DNA of 64,000 nucleotides, taken from NCBI GenBank assembly GCA_026393115.1, contig JAPLAU010000018.1, positions 86,619-150,618 on the forward strand, given 5' to 3'. The notes under the pieces are model-generated. The model had not been told where the DNA came from and searched no databases. It saw only the letters and a list, made by a program, of their open reading frames with translations. This document shows, in pieces, positions 55,196-63,458 of this stretch (its first letter is position 1; each line of letters starts with the position of its first letter). Made by a program: the position numbers and the translations under genes. This DNA comes from Actinomycetota bacterium (GTDB lineage: Bacteria; Actinomycetota; Actinomycetes; S36-B12; CAIYMF01).

Positions 55196-56086
55196 CTAGA
55201 AGCGCTCGCCTTCCTTGAGTGGCGTGAGGAAGTGCTGGGCGTTCTGCTGCCACCACTGATCGACTGTCGTACCCGGCCGACCGGTGAGTGTGGTGAAGTC
55301 GTCGGTGACGCGAGCGGCTTTGCCTTCGCGGAAAGCGTCTTGGTGAAACATGATGCCGATGTCGACGGTGTCGTCGGTGAAGGCGCCCCAACTAATCATC
55401 ATCGCTCGGAAGTCGTCGCGGCTCATGTCGTCGAAGGCGATCGGTCGACCTAGCGCGCGAGTTGCAGACTCGGCAGCATCGCTCCAGGTGACTGCTTCCG
55501 GTCCGGTGATGATGTACTCGCGCCCCTCATTTTGTTCCACTGACTGAGTGAGTACCGCAACGAAAGCGTCAGCGACATCCTGTAGGGCAACGAAGCCGAT
55601 CTTGGCGTCGCCACAGCACGCGATGATCGCATTCGCGTTCTGAATTGCAGGTCGCCACGGATAGAAGTTCGACTCCATGACGGTCTGCGGACCGACGATG
55701 GCCCACGGAAGTCCCGAGTCGCGCATCGCAGCCTCGATGGCACGGCCCGCATCTCCGAGAGCGTCATCGTGCTGTACTCCGCCCGTGAGCAGCACGATTT
55801 GCGCGTCGTTTCCCGCGCGCACCATCGCATCGATCACAGCGCGTTCACGCTTCTCCTTCTCCTTGTCCATGGGGGCGTTGACAAGGACCCGGCTAATGCC
55901 TTCCATGAGCGGGTCGAGGGCAGCTGGGTCGTCCATGTCGGCAGCCACCAGTTCGACTCCTGGACCGGCGAGAGACTGCAAACTGCCGAGGTCACGCGCT
56001 GTCGCACGCACCGGTACTCCGGCTGCGCTCAATCCGCGCACAACGGCCGACCCGAACATGCCTGACGCTGCGGTCACAAGAATCAT
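55196..56086 (-). CDS. NmrA-like NAD(P)H-binding protein
   Basis: 296 aa. NAD(P)-binding VTAASGMFGSAVVRGL at the N-terminus, VRATARDLGSLQSL as the second strand-helix, and an NmrA-like C-terminal half (VTWSDAAESATRALGRPIAF). Atypical SDR without the Tyr-Lys pair; likely a quinone or redox-sensing reductase. It ends 4 bases after the convergent secreted-protein gene. Confidence 0.8.
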   Translation of the reverse strand: MILVTAASGMFGSAVVRGLSAAGVPVRATARDLGSLQSLAGPGVELVAADMDDPAALDPLMEGISRVLVNAPMDKEKEKRERAVIDAMVRAGNDAQIVLLTGGVQHDDALGDAGRAIEAAMRDSGLPWAIVGPQTVMESNFYPWRPAIQNANAIIACCGDAKIGFVALQDVADAFVAVLTQSVEQNEGREYIITGPEAVTWSDAAESATRALGRPIAFDDMSRDDFRAMMISWGAFTDDTVDIGIMFHQDAFREGKAARVTDDFTTLTGRPGTTVDQWWQQNAQHFLTPLKEGERF

Positions 56087-56150
56087 GTGGCGATTTTACC
56101 GGCAGCGGTAGCTCCGGGGGTTATTTCAGGTTTTTCACTGGTCCGATCTC

Positions 56151-56183
56151 GCGATATATATCGCTGCGTGCACGCTATATAGT
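56151..56183 (+). promoter_or_regulatory. Palindromic operator and -10 box of the toxin-antitoxin-like pair
   Basis: GCGATATATATCGC (56151-56164) and GCGTGCACGC (56166-56175) are perfect palindromes, directly followed by TATAGT (56178-56183) and, six bases later, the ATG at 56190. This AT-rich, leaderless promoter with two dyads fits autoregulation by the HTH protein. Confidence 0.6.
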
Positions 56184-56189
56184 TGACTC

Positions 56190-56786
56190 ATGCAATCGCC
56201 CCGCGTCCAACGCGAACGGCTCGGGTTCTCTCAGGCGCACGCCGCGTTTCTCCTCGGTACTCGCCAATCCAACGTCAGCGCGTACGAGACCGGAACACTC
56301 GAAGCAGGTCATATCGTCACTGCTCGGCTCGATGCGCTCTACAACCTCGAAGTTAACACCGCGCACCGCGGAACGTGGGCTGGCACGGTTCCATCCCATG
56401 CCATCGAGCTCGCCCGCAGCATCAAGCCGCTCAGCGGCATCGACCGCGACCTCGCCGTGATTCGTGAAATCGTTGCGATGAATGACGCGTTCAACGCGCT
56501 GGAGGCAGAGGCCGACCGTGCCCTGTTTCTGACTCAACCCACGCCAACGGGCTACACCGACATCGACTGCCTACTCGCTGGCATCACCGTTCATTGGTGC
56601 CGTCAGACACGCATGGCACGTGTACCTGCCTGGACACGCGACAACCGTCTGCACCTTGTCTGCCCTTGGTGGGTTGGTGTCGGAAGTGACGCGCCCAAGG
56701 CACGCAGTCGAGCACTGGCCAACGGAATCCCCGCACTGCGCGCACGCGGCATCTACCTCGACCGAGCAACCCTGGAATCGGTCTGA
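56190..56786 (+). CDS. HTH (XRE-like) protein, probable antitoxin
   Basis: 198 aa. An XRE-type helix-turn-helix at residues 5-35 (RERLGFSQAHAAFLLGTRQS, then NVSAYETGTLEAG). The rest holds a helical segment and a C-terminal domain with WWVGVGSDAPKARSRALANG, unassigned. It shares one base with the next gene (TGATG), a typical coupling in toxin-antitoxin pairs, and has palindromes at its promoter. Confidence 0.65.
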   Translation: MQSPRVQRERLGFSQAHAAFLLGTRQSNVSAYETGTLEAGHIVTARLDALYNLEVNTAHRGTWAGTVPSHAIELARSIKPLSGIDRDLAVIREIVAMNDAFNALEAEADRALFLTQPTPTGYTDIDCLLAGITVHWCRQTRMARVPAWTRDNRLHLVCPWWVGVGSDAPKARSRALANGIPALRARGIYLDRATLESV

Positions 56787-57322
56787 TGTTCACGACGGCC
56801 GAGGAGATCATCGTGTTGCTCACTGAACTTGGCGAGCGACTCAACGCCCGTCAGCGTGAAGCAGAGATCTACATCGTCGGGGGCGCCGCGATGCTCCTTG
56901 GCTACGACAGGCGCGTCGTCACTCGAGACATTGACGCCGTGCTCATTCCGGCCGAAGCCATCGACGAGGTGGCACGTGAGATGGCAGCCGAACGCGGCGA
57001 CCTGCCGCCAGGCTGGCTCAACGACGCGGTGGTTCCCCTACTGCCGCGCGTCGCCGACTCACGTCGATGGGAATTGTTTGCGGTGACCGGTCTGTGCGTT
57101 CAGGTCGCGTCAGCCGAGCATCTGCTCGCAATGAAGGCACGGGCCGGGCGAGGGCCGCGTGACCTCGAAGACATCGGCGTGCTGTGTGACGTGCTCAGGC
57201 TCACCCACACCGCTCAAGTGTGGGATATCTGCCAGACCGTCTGGGGTGACGACATGATTCGCGCGGATATTCGAGAGGTCATCGATGAGTTTCTGCAGAC
57301 CCGCGGCCTACGTAGTGGCTAG
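56786..57322 (+). CDS. DUF6036/AbiEii-like nucleotidyltransferase, probable toxin
   Basis: 178 aa. IYIVGGAAMLLGYDRRVVTR followed by DIDAVL is the GG/DxD catalytic core of minimal nucleotidyltransferases of the DUF6036/AbiEii type; EHLLAMKARAGRGPRDLEDI is the usual C-terminal element. Such enzymes act as toxins or abortive-infection effectors by adding nucleotides to targets such as tRNA. Pairing with an HTH protein is the expected module. The target here is unknown. Confidence 0.7.
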   Translation: MFTTAEEIIVLLTELGERLNARQREAEIYIVGGAAMLLGYDRRVVTRDIDAVLIPAEAIDEVAREMAAERGDLPPGWLNDAVVPLLPRVADSRRWELFAVTGLCVQVASAEHLLAMKARAGRGPRDLEDIGVLCDVLRLTHTAQVWDICQTVWGDDMIRADIREVIDEFLQTRGLRSG

Positions 57323-57344
57323 CCCTCTGCACCTGCTGCTGACA

Positions 57345-57377
57345 CCTAGGCGCTCTCGTCACAGGCGAGCCACTAGG
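57345..57377. terminator. Possible bidirectional terminator
   Basis: CCTAG and GCTC on the left pair with GAGC and CTAGG on the right around a short internal loop; the region lies between convergent genes ending at 57322 and 57401. No T-run. Confidence 0.35.
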
Positions 57378-57400
57378 ACACCGCGTCACGATTCTTCCGA

Positions 57401-58468
57401 TTACAAAGTCGGAATGATTTTCTCGCTGCGCAACTGATCGAACAGATCGGTGAACGACTGACGCGAGTCCTGGTACTCAAGGAAGCCGAACGCGCGACTC
57501 TTTGTCATATCGGCGACGGTCTCAAGTTGCCGACCCAGATCGGCATCGGTGTGCCACCACGAGGCCAGATCCGTCGCCCGGTAATCGACCAAACCGTAGC
57601 GCGACACCAACTGCGCCCACACCTCATCGGCATCACCCATGCGCCCTTCCAGCGGAGTCGGGTGGCCTGGGTACTCGGCCGCCTCAACTCCGAGAGCATC
57701 TGCGACCGTCAGCCACATCTGTCGCCACCGAAACACATCACCGTTCACCGAGTTGAACGCCTCATTGGCCGCAGCAGGATCAGTCGCCGACCACAGTGCG
57801 TGGCGCGCGAGCAGTCGTGAGTCTGTGACATCGGTTAACGAGTTGTACTGCTCCGGACTTCCCGGGAAGACGAACGGCTGACCCGTTGCGCGACAGATAC
57901 TTCCGTACACCGCCAACGTGACTCCCATATTCATCACGTTGCCCAGTGCGTAACCAATGACCGTCGACGGCCGATGCACCGACCAGGTGAAACCTTGGTC
58001 GTCGGCAGCAGCGAAGAGGATGTCTTCTTGGTCGTAGTAGAAGTTCTGGAACGGAAGTCGCGCCTGAGATTCTCGGAAGGGAGTGTCTGCAGGCTTCTTG
58101 GCGTACGACTCAAACGGACCGAGATAGTGCTTGAGCCCGGTGATGAGTACGACGTGCTGCAGGCGACTCGTGCGTTTCGCGGCCTCGAGCGTATTGCGCA
58201 GCATCGCGCCGTTGATGGCGCAGTTCTCGGCTTCGGTGGGCTGCATCGACCACGTTGCGAAGAAGAGGTGTGTGATGTTTCTGTCGGCCATCGCGGCCTC
58301 AAGGGAGGCGAGGTCGAGTGCATCCGCCGCCACGTGCGTGACGCCCGCAATTGTGACGGTTGGCCGGCGAGACAGCCCGACAACATTCCAACCGTCAGCG
58401 ACCAAAGTGCGCGCGATGCTTGAACCGACGATGCCGGTGACTCCGACGACAAGTGCAGTGCGCTCCAT
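57401..58468 (-). CDS. PRISE-type (progesterone 5-beta-reductase-like) SDR
   Basis: 355 aa from the ATG at 58466-58468; a GTG four codons upstream is the alternative. GVTGIVGSSIARTL binds NADPH; ITGLKHYLGPF and LPFQNFYYDQEDILF hold the conserved Lys and Tyr of PRISE enzymes, and WSVHRPSTVIGY the typical core strand. Members reduce enones of diverse small molecules. Probably cytoplasmic; substrate unknown. Confidence 0.8.
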   Translation of the reverse strand: MERTALVVGVTGIVGSSIARTLVADGWNVVGLSRRPTVTIAGVTHVAADALDLASLEAAMADRNITHLFFATWSMQPTEAENCAINGAMLRNTLEAAKRTSRLQHVVLITGLKHYLGPFESYAKKPADTPFRESQARLPFQNFYYDQEDILFAAADDQGFTWSVHRPSTVIGYALGNVMNMGVTLAVYGSICRATGQPFVFPGSPEQYNSLTDVTDSRLLARHALWSATDPAAANEAFNSVNGDVFRWRQMWLTVADALGVEAAEYPGHPTPLEGRMGDADEVWAQLVSRYGLVDYRATDLASWWHTDADLGRQLETVADMTKSRAFGFLEYQDSRQSFTDLFDQLRSEKIIPTL

Positions 58469-58489
58469 GTGCACTGACACTACCTGCGA

Positions 58490-58687
58490 TCAGGAAGTGG
58501 ACTTTTCCTGCCGGGTCGCTTGAATTACTGCGGCCACAGACGCGATCACGACGATCGTGCCCGCGATCACTGTGATCCAGTCGGAAAGTGTGGCTCCCGA
58601 TGAGAGTGCCGGGATCTTCGAAAGCACGAGCATCAGAAAGATGCCGCCAGCAATACCCATGCACCAACCTCGAACGAAGGTGTTCAT
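58490..58687 (-). CDS. Small two-helix membrane protein
   Basis: 65 aa with a strong GAGGAG ribosome site 5 bases before the ATG. Helix 1 is GIAGGIFLMLVLSKIPAL, helix 2 is ITVIAGTIVVIASVAAVI, with a polar tail RQEKSTS. No family recognised; the ribosome site and two clear helices argue it is real. Confidence 0.65.
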   Translation of the reverse strand: MNTFVRGWCMGIAGGIFLMLVLSKIPALSSGATLSDWITVIAGTIVVIASVAAVIQATRQEKSTS

Positions 58688-58772
58688 CGGGACTCCTCAA
58701 TGCTCAGTGTGAGCACCATGTGCCACTCCGCGAAATTATCATCGCGAGTGTGCTTGAGTCTTGCTCACCGCG

Positions 58773-58880
58773 CAATGAGGCCAGAGTTTAAACGCTGCGG
58801 AAATTGAGTGTCTATTCAGTAAATGGCGGACTTGTGTGACACATAGGTTGAAAACCGCATATTTCGAAGTGGCCTCATTG
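58773..58880. repeat. AT-rich segment bracketed by 11-bp inverted repeats
   Basis: CAATGAGGCCA at 58773-58783 and its exact complement TGGCCTCATTG at 58870-58880 enclose 86 bases that are clearly more AT-rich than the neighbours and include the palindrome TGTGTGACACA (58833-58843). No gene inside. It could be a miniature mobile element or a regulatory region between two minus-strand genes; no target duplication is obvious. Confidence 0.5.
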
Positions 58881-58899
58881 GAGAGTCGAAAGCAGGCAA

Positions 58900-59628
58900 C
58901 TAAATGTTGCGGCCACCATCGAGAGTGACGACCGCGCCATGCATGAATCGGGCGGCTGGGCTGAGTAAGAAGTCGACCACTTCGGCCACTTCCGTCAGTT
59001 CGCCAAAGCGCTTGGCCGGAATGAGCCCGAGCAGTTCCTCACGAATTTCGGGGTCTTCCAAGTACGGGCTAGTCATGCGTGAGGGGAAGTATCCCGGCGC
59101 AATCGACAACACGGTGACACCCTCGGCCGCGAGTTCAAGCGCCATCGTCTTCACCATGGCGACGACGGCGGCCTTACTCGCGTTGTAGTCAAGGAAGTGA
59201 GCCTCGGGGCGCACCGCGTTCACCGATGAGTTGAACAGCAGAGTTCCCGGCCGCGAAAGATGCGGCAGTGCTGCCTGGGCGAGGTTGAACGCTCCGATGA
59301 CGTTCACATCAAGAACGCGACGGAAGAAGTCAGGATCGAGTTCGACCGCGAGTACACCCTCACCGTCGATTCCCGCGTTGATAAACAGCGCATCCAGGCC
59401 ACCCAGTGCTCCGACCGCTTGATCGACCGCACGATCAACAGCGGCGCGATCGGAAACGTCGGCACCCGACCAGCCCGCCGCGCCCATCTCTTCGGCGGCA
59501 CGTGATGCCGACTCATCCGACGAGCCGAGCACCCACACAAGATCTGTCTTCGACAGTCGCTCGGCGGCCGCACGACCAATGCCACTGGTGGCACCGGAAA
59601 TCAACACACGCCTGCGAGTGTCAGTCAT
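58900..59628 (-). CDS. Short-chain dehydrogenase/reductase
   Basis: 242 aa, complete SDR: ISGATSGIGRAAAERL, FINAGIDGEG, LLFNSSVNAV (Ser), YNASKAAVVAMVK (Tyr-x-x-x-Lys), and the end HGAVVTLDGG. It overlaps the flavoenzyme gene by 8 bases and is the last of a three-gene unit, so it probably acts on the same pathway. Confidence 0.85.
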   Translation of the reverse strand: MTDTRRRVLISGATSGIGRAAAERLSKTDLVWVLGSSDESASRAAEEMGAAGWSGADVSDRAAVDRAVDQAVGALGGLDALFINAGIDGEGVLAVELDPDFFRRVLDVNVIGAFNLAQAALPHLSRPGTLLFNSSVNAVRPEAHFLDYNASKAAVVAMVKTMALELAAEGVTVLSIAPGYFPSRMTSPYLEDPEIREELLGLIPAKRFGELTEVAEVVDFLLSPAARFMHGAVVTLDGGRNI

Positions 59629-60850
59629 CGATTCGTCCCTCTGCTCGTCGCACTAATTCCGATCCGCGTTCACGGAGTTCGGCTACTGACGTGACGCCCA
59701 CCAGCTGAAGCGTGCGTAGCAACTGACTCTGCAGCAGTGAAATCGAGTGAGTTACTCCCACCTCGCCCGCTGCGGCGAGGCCGTAAAGATACGGCCTGCC
59801 CACGGCAACCAGATCAGCGCCGAGTGCGATCGCAATCGCAATGTCCATTCCGTGGCGCACACCCGAGTCGATGATGAGCGGCGCGCTTCCGATCGCCTCG
59901 CGCACGGGGGCAACGAGGTCGATGGTCGGAACACAGCGGTCGAGTTGCCTACCGCCATGATTCGACAGGTGCACAATGTCGACGCCTGCATCAAGGGCTC
60001 GTCGCGCATCATCAGGCGACAGCGGGCCCTTGACTGACAGGCGACCTGGCCACTTGTCGCGCACCGCGCGCACGTCATCCCACGTGAGTGAGGAGTCGAA
60101 CTGCGATGTGATGCTGGCAATCGTTGAATCGCCATCGCCTTGGAAGTTGGCGAACGCGAGAGCTGGTGATCGCACCATCGACGTCCAGTAGCGCGGGTGC
60201 AAACCCATTTCCAACACCGTGAGAGGTGTGAGGCTCGTTGGAATGGTGAAGCCGTTGCGTTGATCACGCACGCGTCGCCCGGCCACTGCCGTGTCGACGG
60301 AGAACTCAAGCACCGACGCGCCTGCAGCCCAGGCCCGCTCAAGCAATCGCCAGCTCTGCTCACGATCGCGGAACAGATACAACTGCATCCACAGCATCGG
60401 ATCGTCACTCGCCGACTTCATGGCAGCTGCGACGTCTTCAACACTTGAGGTGGCCACAGTCGACAGCGTGTACGGAACACCGGCGGCCGCAGCCGCTCGT
60501 GCCACCGCTACTTCTCCGAGTGGATGCATCATGCGCGAATAGCCGGTAGGTGCGAGTGCCAGTGGCAACGGCAATGAGCGACCGAGAAACTCGACGTCGG
60601 TGTGAGCACCCGCGACATCGGCGAGGGCCGACGGATGAAACTGCCACTGCCGGAACGCACTGATGTTGTCGCGTGTGGTGGTTTCCTCGTCGGCTCCACC
60701 TTCGAGGTAATCGAACACTCCACGCGGCAGGGCTCGCTTCGCCCAGCGGCGTAGGTCATTGATGTCGTGGCAATTGGCAACCAGCCGGCGCCCACGGTCG
60801 AGTTCGGGGCGACGCACTTTGACAATCTGCCCGATCTCTCTGGCCTTCAT
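59621..60850 (-). CDS. FMN-dependent alpha-hydroxy-acid dehydrogenase (LldD2-like)
   Basis: 409 aa. N-terminal INDLRRWAKRALPRGVFDYL, then EGGADEETTTRDN, LALAPTGYSRMMHPLGE, STVATSSVEDVA, VKGPLSPDDA (FMN lysine) and the active site LSNHGGRQLD with the catalytic histidine and arginine. Closest in style to mycobacterial LldD2 lactate dehydrogenases. It oxidises an L-alpha-hydroxy acid. Translationally coupled to both neighbours by 4- and 8-base overlaps. Confidence 0.87.
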   Translation of the reverse strand: MKAREIGQIVKVRRPELDRGRRLVANCHDINDLRRWAKRALPRGVFDYLEGGADEETTTRDNISAFRQWQFHPSALADVAGAHTDVEFLGRSLPLPLALAPTGYSRMMHPLGEVAVARAAAAAGVPYTLSTVATSSVEDVAAAMKSASDDPMLWMQLYLFRDREQSWRLLERAWAAGASVLEFSVDTAVAGRRVRDQRNGFTIPTSLTPLTVLEMGLHPRYWTSMVRSPALAFANFQGDGDSTIASITSQFDSSLTWDDVRAVRDKWPGRLSVKGPLSPDDARRALDAGVDIVHLSNHGGRQLDRCVPTIDLVAPVREAIGSAPLIIDSGVRHGMDIAIAIALGADLVAVGRPYLYGLAAAGEVGVTHSISLLQSQLLRTLQLVGVTSVAELRERGSELVRRAEGRIDD

Positions 60851-62109
60851 CTGGTCACCGCCTCCTGCATGGCGTCCAACGCCTCCGACAGGGGGTCACT
60901 CCACTCCGTCGGCTCCGACCCCATCATGACGGTCATGCCCAGGCCAAGCAGTTGCACATCGGCGGTTCGCGCGTCTGACAGCAGATCAGTGACCAGCAGC
61001 GGACACATCATCAAGGCACTGCGCACGATGCGTCGCCATGCCAGATCGAGCAGGCCGCGATCACGCAACGCAACCAACAGCGGAATCCACGCTTCAGTTA
61101 CCAGACTGTCGAGCTGCTGCTGCCGCAGCGGCGCGAGGGGCGGCGTCGCGATATGCACAGAGACTCCGTCATCGACGACGACCAGACGCTCGGCATCAAC
61201 ATCGGCGGGGTGATACAGCCACAGTGGGTGAGCGAACACGTTGTGGAAGGTGGGCTTCACCAACGCTAGTAGTGCAGGTAGATCATCGCCCGCGAACGCC
61301 GGGTCAAACAGCGACAGTCGCGTCGAATCGCCACTCGACTCAACCCACACATTGCCGTTGTGGTCATCACCGTGAGCGGTCACCACGGGGCCACGACCCA
61401 TCGCGACCGGATCAATGTCAGCGACGGCCCGCTGAACAAGTTCACTGAGCGTCTCGGCGTACGCCACACCATTAATCACCCAGCGACGATGCGACAGTTC
61501 CGCCCACTGCGGCCGCGCGATGTACCAGCGCAGGTATCGACCACCAGGAAAGGTGCCGTCGGGCTCGTGTAGCCGGTGGCTGAACAGTTGGTGCAATGCG
61601 GCACGTTCACCGGCGCTGTCGTCCGAGGTGCTCAGCGTGCTGACGATCACTTCGCCGATGGCATGGTCAAGAGCGTGTCGCGCCGCGTCAAGTTCATCCG
61701 GAAGTCGCGCCTCGTCGCCGTCGGCCCGCTCGAGGTCGAGACACACATCAACCATGCGTCGGTCAGTGCGCGTGGAGTACAACACCAGTTGCTCGCCGGC
61801 CACGGTCGACGCGGCCAACGGTACGTCAACCGGAAGACCCGCATCGGCGAGAACATTCGCGCGGTAGTACTCGCCGATGTGGTCGGCCTCGCCATCCTCC
61901 ACATGAAACTTGAAGAAGCGGTCGGAACCGTCGGCCAGATCGGCCACACCACTCACTGAATTGAGGCTGTACTCATCGCTGGTGATGCGCACTGCCACCA
62001 CCGGCTGCCCCACCAGATCAGCGATCGGCTCGGTCAGCAATGCCGCTGCCTGCGCACGTTCACCGCGCGCGACTAAGTCACGCACCTCAAGCGCACGCAC
62101 CGAAGCCAT
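60847..62109 (-). CDS. Kinase-like (aminoglycoside-phosphotransferase-fold) protein
   Basis: 420 aa. The C-terminal catalytic region TAHGDDHNGNVWVESS (HxDxxxxN-type loop) and SLFDPAFAGDD (DPA in place of DFG) fits the choline/aminoglycoside phosphotransferase fold, with RFFKFHVEDGEADHIGEYYR as the N-lobe ATP region. It may phosphorylate a small alcohol or the product of the SDR/LldD2-like pair. It heads that unit and lies 8 bases after hisD. Confidence 0.7.
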   Translation of the reverse strand: MASVRALEVRDLVARGERAQAAALLTEPIADLVGQPVVAVRITSDEYSLNSVSGVADLADGSDRFFKFHVEDGEADHIGEYYRANVLADAGLPVDVPLAASTVAGEQLVLYSTRTDRRMVDVCLDLERADGDEARLPDELDAARHALDHAIGEVIVSTLSTSDDSAGERAALHQLFSHRLHEPDGTFPGGRYLRWYIARPQWAELSHRRWVINGVAYAETLSELVQRAVADIDPVAMGRGPVVTAHGDDHNGNVWVESSGDSTRLSLFDPAFAGDDLPALLALVKPTFHNVFAHPLWLYHPADVDAERLVVVDDGVSVHIATPPLAPLRQQQLDSLVTEAWIPLLVALRDRGLLDLAWRRIVRSALMMCPLLVTDLLSDARTADVQLLGLGMTVMMGSEPTEWSDPLSEALDAMQEAVTR

Positions 62110-62117
62110 CGGACGAC

Positions 62118-63458
62118 TCAGGACTCTTCGAGACGAATCGACATCGCATTACCGTGGGCGGGGAATCCTTCGTGCTCGGTGAACGACAGCACCGTGTTGG
62201 TCATGCGACGCAGTGCCCGCTCATCAGCGCGCGCAATGGCTGTGCGCTTGCGGAAGGTGTCGGCAGTGATGCCGCTGCTGACCTGGGCGAAGCCACTGGT
62301 CGGCAACGACGCCGGGCACCCGATGACGAAGTTCGCGGCCGACACCGTGGTCATCTGACCGAGCAAGATCTCGCCCGCGTGCTGCATGCGCGCCAGCGTG
62401 GCTTCTTCATCGCGCACTGCGATCTGCATGTGCTCGGGTGCGTACGCGTTCGCAGCATCCGTTGCGGCTTCGAGGCTGCGCGTGAGAATCACACCGCCAT
62501 TGACTCCGAGCGACGATGCGGCGTACGCACGACGCGGTTCGGGAAGCTGTTCGAGTTGGCGCGCCACTTCGATCTGCGTTGCGGCCAGCAACTCAACGCT
62601 CGGAGTAATGAGCACACTTGACGAGTCGGGTCCGTGCTCGGCTTCGTTCAACAGGTCAGCAGCAAGGAAGCGCGGGTTCGCCGAGTCGTCAGCAATGATC
62701 AAGCTCTCGCTCGGACCAAGCAGCATGGTCGTCGCGACTCCGTAGCGCTGCACCTCGATCTGCGCGGCAGCAACCGCGGGACTTCCCGGGCCGACAATCT
62801 TGCGCACCTGCGGAACCGTCTCGGTTCCGAATGCGGCGGCCGCGATGCCGGCCGGACCATTCGCGCGATACACGCATCCCTGCAGTCCGAGTTCCTGCGC
62901 AACGACGAGTACGGCCGGGTCGACGTCACCGTCGCTACCCGGAACCGGCGGCACGATGACGACGATCTTCTGCACGCCGGCGACAACCGCGGGAGTTCCG
63001 AGTTGCACCAACACCGACGGGTACGACGCCTTGCCGCTCGGAACGAAGAGGCCCACGCTGATGATCGGCGAAACCCTCTCGCCCACCATCAAGCCGGGCT
63101 CGCTCTCGAAACTCCAGTCACCGTGCGCGCAGATCTGCTCATTGAAGCGCCGCACGTGATCGATGCCGTCGCGAATCGCTTCGAGCAGTTCCGGCGAGAT
63201 TCCGGCGCGGGCCGCGTCGTATTCCTCATCGCTCACACGCAGGCTGCGGCCCTTGAGGTCGACACCATCGAACTTTGCGAGAGCGCGAATAACGGCAGCA
63301 TCACCTTCGACACGCACCTCTTCGATGAGCTCGCGGATTCCAGCTTGCAATGCGGGGTCGAAGATCTTGTCGATGCCACGCGTGGTGGCAGCATGACGCT
63401 CGACGTCTGACATGTCCTCCCACGTACCGATAACGCGGATGGGAAGAGTGGCGCTCAT
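62118..63458 (-). CDS. hisD: Histidinol dehydrogenase
   Basis: 446 aa. Landmarks are GRVSPIISVGLFVPSGKASY-type segment (VGLFVPSGKASYPS), GPGSPAVAAAQIEV, GPSESLIIADD, LLNEAEHGPDSS (His/Glu of the active site) and APEHMQIAV. It makes histidine from histidinol through two NAD-dependent oxidations with zinc. Overlaps hisC by 4 bases. Confidence 0.94.
   Translation of the reverse strand: MSATLPIRVIGTWEDMSDVERHAATTRGIDKIFDPALQAGIRELIEEVRVEGDAAVIRALAKFDGVDLKGRSLRVSDEEYDAARAGISPELLEAIRDGIDHVRRFNEQICAHGDWSFESEPGLMVGERVSPIISVGLFVPSGKASYPSVLVQLGTPAVVAGVQKIVVIVPPVPGSDGDVDPAVLVVAQELGLQGCVYRANGPAGIAAAAFGTETVPQVRKIVGPGSPAVAAAQIEVQRYGVATTMLLGPSESLIIADDSANPRFLAADLLNEAEHGPDSSSVLITPSVELLAATQIEVARQLEQLPEPRRAYAASSLGVNGGVILTRSLEAATDAANAYAPEHMQIAVRDEEATLARMQHAGEILLGQMTTVSAANFVIGCPASLPTSGFAQVSSGITADTFRKRTAIARADERALRRMTNTVLSFTEHEGFPAHGNAMSIRLEES

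Noticed and set aside
55440..55455. Possible sixth copy of the 44-bp element (ACCTAGCGCG match)
   Set aside because: Only this 10-base block matches; it is inside the NmrA-like gene and the other blocks are absent.
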